Origin: Candidatus Bacteroides merdipullorum
Lineage (GTDB): Bacteria; Bacteroidota; Bacteroidia; Bacteroidales; Bacteroidaceae
Length of the DNA stretch: 42,174 bases
Assembly: GCA_019116045.1 (NCBI GenBank)
Contig: DXCK01000026.1
Location: 1 to 42,174 of the forward strand
Reading direction: 5' to 3'
The notes beneath the pieces were generated by a model. It was given only the letters and a program-made list of their open reading frames with translations, was not told the DNA's origin and ran no database searches. A program made the position numbers and the translations under genes. Position 1 is the stretch's first letter, and the number at the start of each line of letters is the position of its first letter. Positions 42,080 to 42,174 of this stretch are shown here, piece by piece.

Positions 42080-42174
42080 ATGAGTCCCAAGTTCAGACAA
42101 GAAGACGGATATACCTTCAAAATCTACTCAAACGAGGAAGAGAGAAAACATATCCATGTGGTCAAAGCCGAATA
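42080..42174 (+). CDS. DUF4160 domain protein, 5' part only
   Basis: The frame opens MSPKFRQEDGYTFKIY and continues SNEEERKHIHVVKAE to the window edge (31 codons). The pattern of a short GY-F-IYSNE strand followed by HIHV is typical of DUF4160 proteins, small proteins often encoded next to a DUF2442 protein, in an arrangement resembling toxin-antitoxin pairs (family knowledge, not shown here). Only the first third is present. Confidence 0.7.
   Translation, partial: MSPKFRQEDGYTFKIYSNEEERKHIHVVKAE

Overview
The window is chromosomal DNA from a member of the Bacteroidales, most likely a fairly GC-rich relative of Bacteroides. The evidence is a SusC/SusD pair under a hybrid two-component system, DUF2027 and DUF4827 proteins, a DAHP synthase-chorismate mutase fusion, and promoters with the Bacteroides -7 box TAnnTTTG in place of a sigma-70 -10 box. 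I cannot name the species. I see no rRNA, tRNA, CRISPR array, prophage or transposase.

Layout. 1-2307 (minus): the 5' part of a TPR lipoprotein and a DUF2027/Smr protein, divergent from queA and a NUDIX hydrolase (2393-4230, plus). 4444-14287 (minus): a long housekeeping run of glmM, a DUF4827 lipoprotein, nrnA, comEC, rpe, fmt, a CLC transporter with CBS domains and a Sua5/TsaC protein. 14461-25265 (plus): a polysaccharide-utilisation-type locus with a hybrid sensor/AraC regulator, SusC, SusD and a surface lipoprotein but no glycoside hydrolase; it ends at a strong terminator. 25703-30572 (plus): recJ, recQ (overlapping starts) and a TPR protein. 30666-36429 (minus): a tripartite RND efflux operon, divergent from an AraC regulator (36643-37557, plus). 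37595-42030 (plus): an aromatic amino acid operon of prephenate dehydratase, aminotransferase, DAHP synthase/chorismate mutase and prephenate dehydrogenase. The window closes inside a DUF4160 gene.

Two regulatory devices stand out. The aromatic operon is preceded by a 28-codon leader ORF in which 12 residues are Phe or Tyr, followed by a terminator hairpin. Leader codons 21-23 can pair with the left arm of that terminator, which is the layout of classical ribosome-mediated attenuation. Upstream of susC there are two 18-bp direct repeats (17/18 identical) exactly 21 bp apart, a good candidate operator for the AraC-type output domain of the neighbouring hybrid regulator.

The most unusual structural theme is in the gaps between genes. 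At least seven junctions carry short tandem arrays with a period of 22, 23 or 24 bp whose units are imperfect palindromes. The unit sequence usually differs from junction to junction. In one array the two hairpin arms change together while the GGGT loop stays constant. One array lies inside the open N-terminal coding region of recQ. A second class of dispersed words (GTTGAC/GTTAAC type and AGCTACGAG type) sits at four further junctions, often as long inverted repeats, and one of these is read into the N-terminus of the aminotransferase. I do not recognise these arrays as a named repeat family.
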